This document shows, in pieces, positions 5,671 to 5,937 of a DNA stretch of 5,937 nucleotides. The position numbers were made by a program, and so were the translations under genes. The stretch's first letter is position 1. Each line of letters begins with the position of its first letter. The notes under the pieces are model-generated. The model was not told the origin of the DNA and searched no databases. It saw only the letters and a list, made by a program, of their open reading frames with translations. Origin of the DNA: Clostridiales bacterium (GTDB lineage: Bacteria; Bacillota; Peptococcia; Peptococcales; Peptococcaceae); the NCBI GenBank assembly GCA_003343815.1, contig QAKL01000053.1:1-5937 (forward strand), given 5' to 3'.

Positions 5671-5937
5671 TTAATCCTCAGGCAGTGTCGGCAAAGCCGC
5701 AAACAAAGTATTATACTCGTCAGTCGTAATTACATTAGCATCTAAAAGCGCTTGCAGCATATCGGCATTCAGCATGCCTCCTTGCGGCTGTCTACGTCCG
5801 TTGAAATCAGCATTATCATCAGGATTTGCGGACGGCTCCTGTCCGTCGAAATCTTCCTCGCCATCGGGCTTAGCTGGCGGCTCCTGTCCATCGAAATCTG
5901 CCTCGCCATCGGGCTTAGCTGGCGGCTCCTGTCCGTC
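5671..5937 (-). CDS. Acidic repeat protein with short helical tail (partial, N-terminus beyond right edge)
   Basis: The minus strand is open from the window edge to a TAA at 5671-5673, giving the last 88 residues of a longer protein. They start with 15-residue tandem repeats of the type GQEPPAKPDGEADFD: two near-identical units and one diverged unit (GQEPSANPDDNADFN), then GRRQPQGG. This part is acidic, proline-rich and probably disordered, a linker or stalk. The tail MLNADMLQALLDANVITTDEYNTLFAALP (split here only for description) reads as two short helices around VITTDEY, resembling a SHOCT-type C-terminal motif (Leu-rich helix, then I-T-x-x-E-Y/F). No signal peptide or anchor can be judged because the N-terminus is missing. 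The in-frame repeats and low stop density support a real gene. No function is assigned. Confidence 0.75.
   Translation of the reverse strand, partial: DGQEPPAKPDGEADFDGQEPPAKPDGEEDFDGQEPSANPDDNADFNGRRQPQGGMLNADMLQALLDANVITTDEYNTLFAALPTLPED
5800..5934 (-). repeat. 45-bp tandem repeat, three visible units, coding
   Basis: Units run 5934-5890, 5889-5845 and 5844-5800 on the minus strand, each 45 bases and in frame, encoding 15 residues. The first two differ at only two bases. The third is more diverged but keeps GGACAGGAGCCG at its head and GATTTC near its end. The array continues past the window edge, where GAC at 5937-5935 ends another unit. There are no spacers, so it is not a CRISPR array. 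Confidence 0.9.

Noticed and set aside
5800..5937. Possible CRISPR array from regular 45-bp spacing
   Set aside because: Units are contiguous without unique spacers and stay in frame as a protein repeat.

Overview
The window looks like chromosomal DNA of a low-to-moderate-GC anaerobic member of the Bacillota (Firmicutes). The signs are strong AGGAGG-type ribosome binding sites, sigma-A-type promoters (TTGACA/TATAAT with 17-bp spacers), hairpin-plus-T-run terminators and a T-box riboswitch. A class such as Negativicutes or Clostridia is plausible, but sequence reading alone cannot fix it.

Layout. (1) On the minus strand, positions 799 to 1, a promoter carrying a perfect inverted repeat drives a small heavy-metal-binding (HMA/CopZ-like) protein. 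Next comes a membrane-anchored SAM methyltransferase cut by the left edge. (2) Positions 833-951 hold nested inverted repeats; the innermost is the terminator of a minus-strand tRNA-Arg(CCG) gene (955-1026), which has its own promoter. (3) A PaaI-like hotdog thioesterase lies on the minus strand (1103-1507). It is divergent from a plus-strand pair: a Dabb-domain protein (1680-1967) and an AI-2E-family membrane protein (1977-3002). (4) From 3050 to 5668 there is a complete transcription unit: promoter, T-box leader with terminator, XRE-cupin regulator, AMP-forming acyl-CoA synthetase, terminator. (5) At the right edge a minus-strand gene enters, visible only as its last 88 codons, with in-frame 45-bp tandem repeats and a short helical tail.

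The most interesting unit is number 4. T-boxes sense uncharged tRNA and normally control aminoacyl-tRNA synthetases, amino acid biosynthesis or transport. This one controls a medium/branched-chain-type acyl-CoA synthetase and its probable regulator. Aligning the specifier region to known T-boxes gives GUC (valine), and the antiterminator bulge UGGU fits a tRNA with discriminator A, as tRNA-Val has. A coherent inference is that the ligase activates an exogenous branched acid such as isobutyrate during valine starvation. A ferredoxin-dependent 2-oxoacid oxidoreductase could then carboxylate the CoA ester to the valine precursor. That is a hypothesis; the pathway partners are not in this window.
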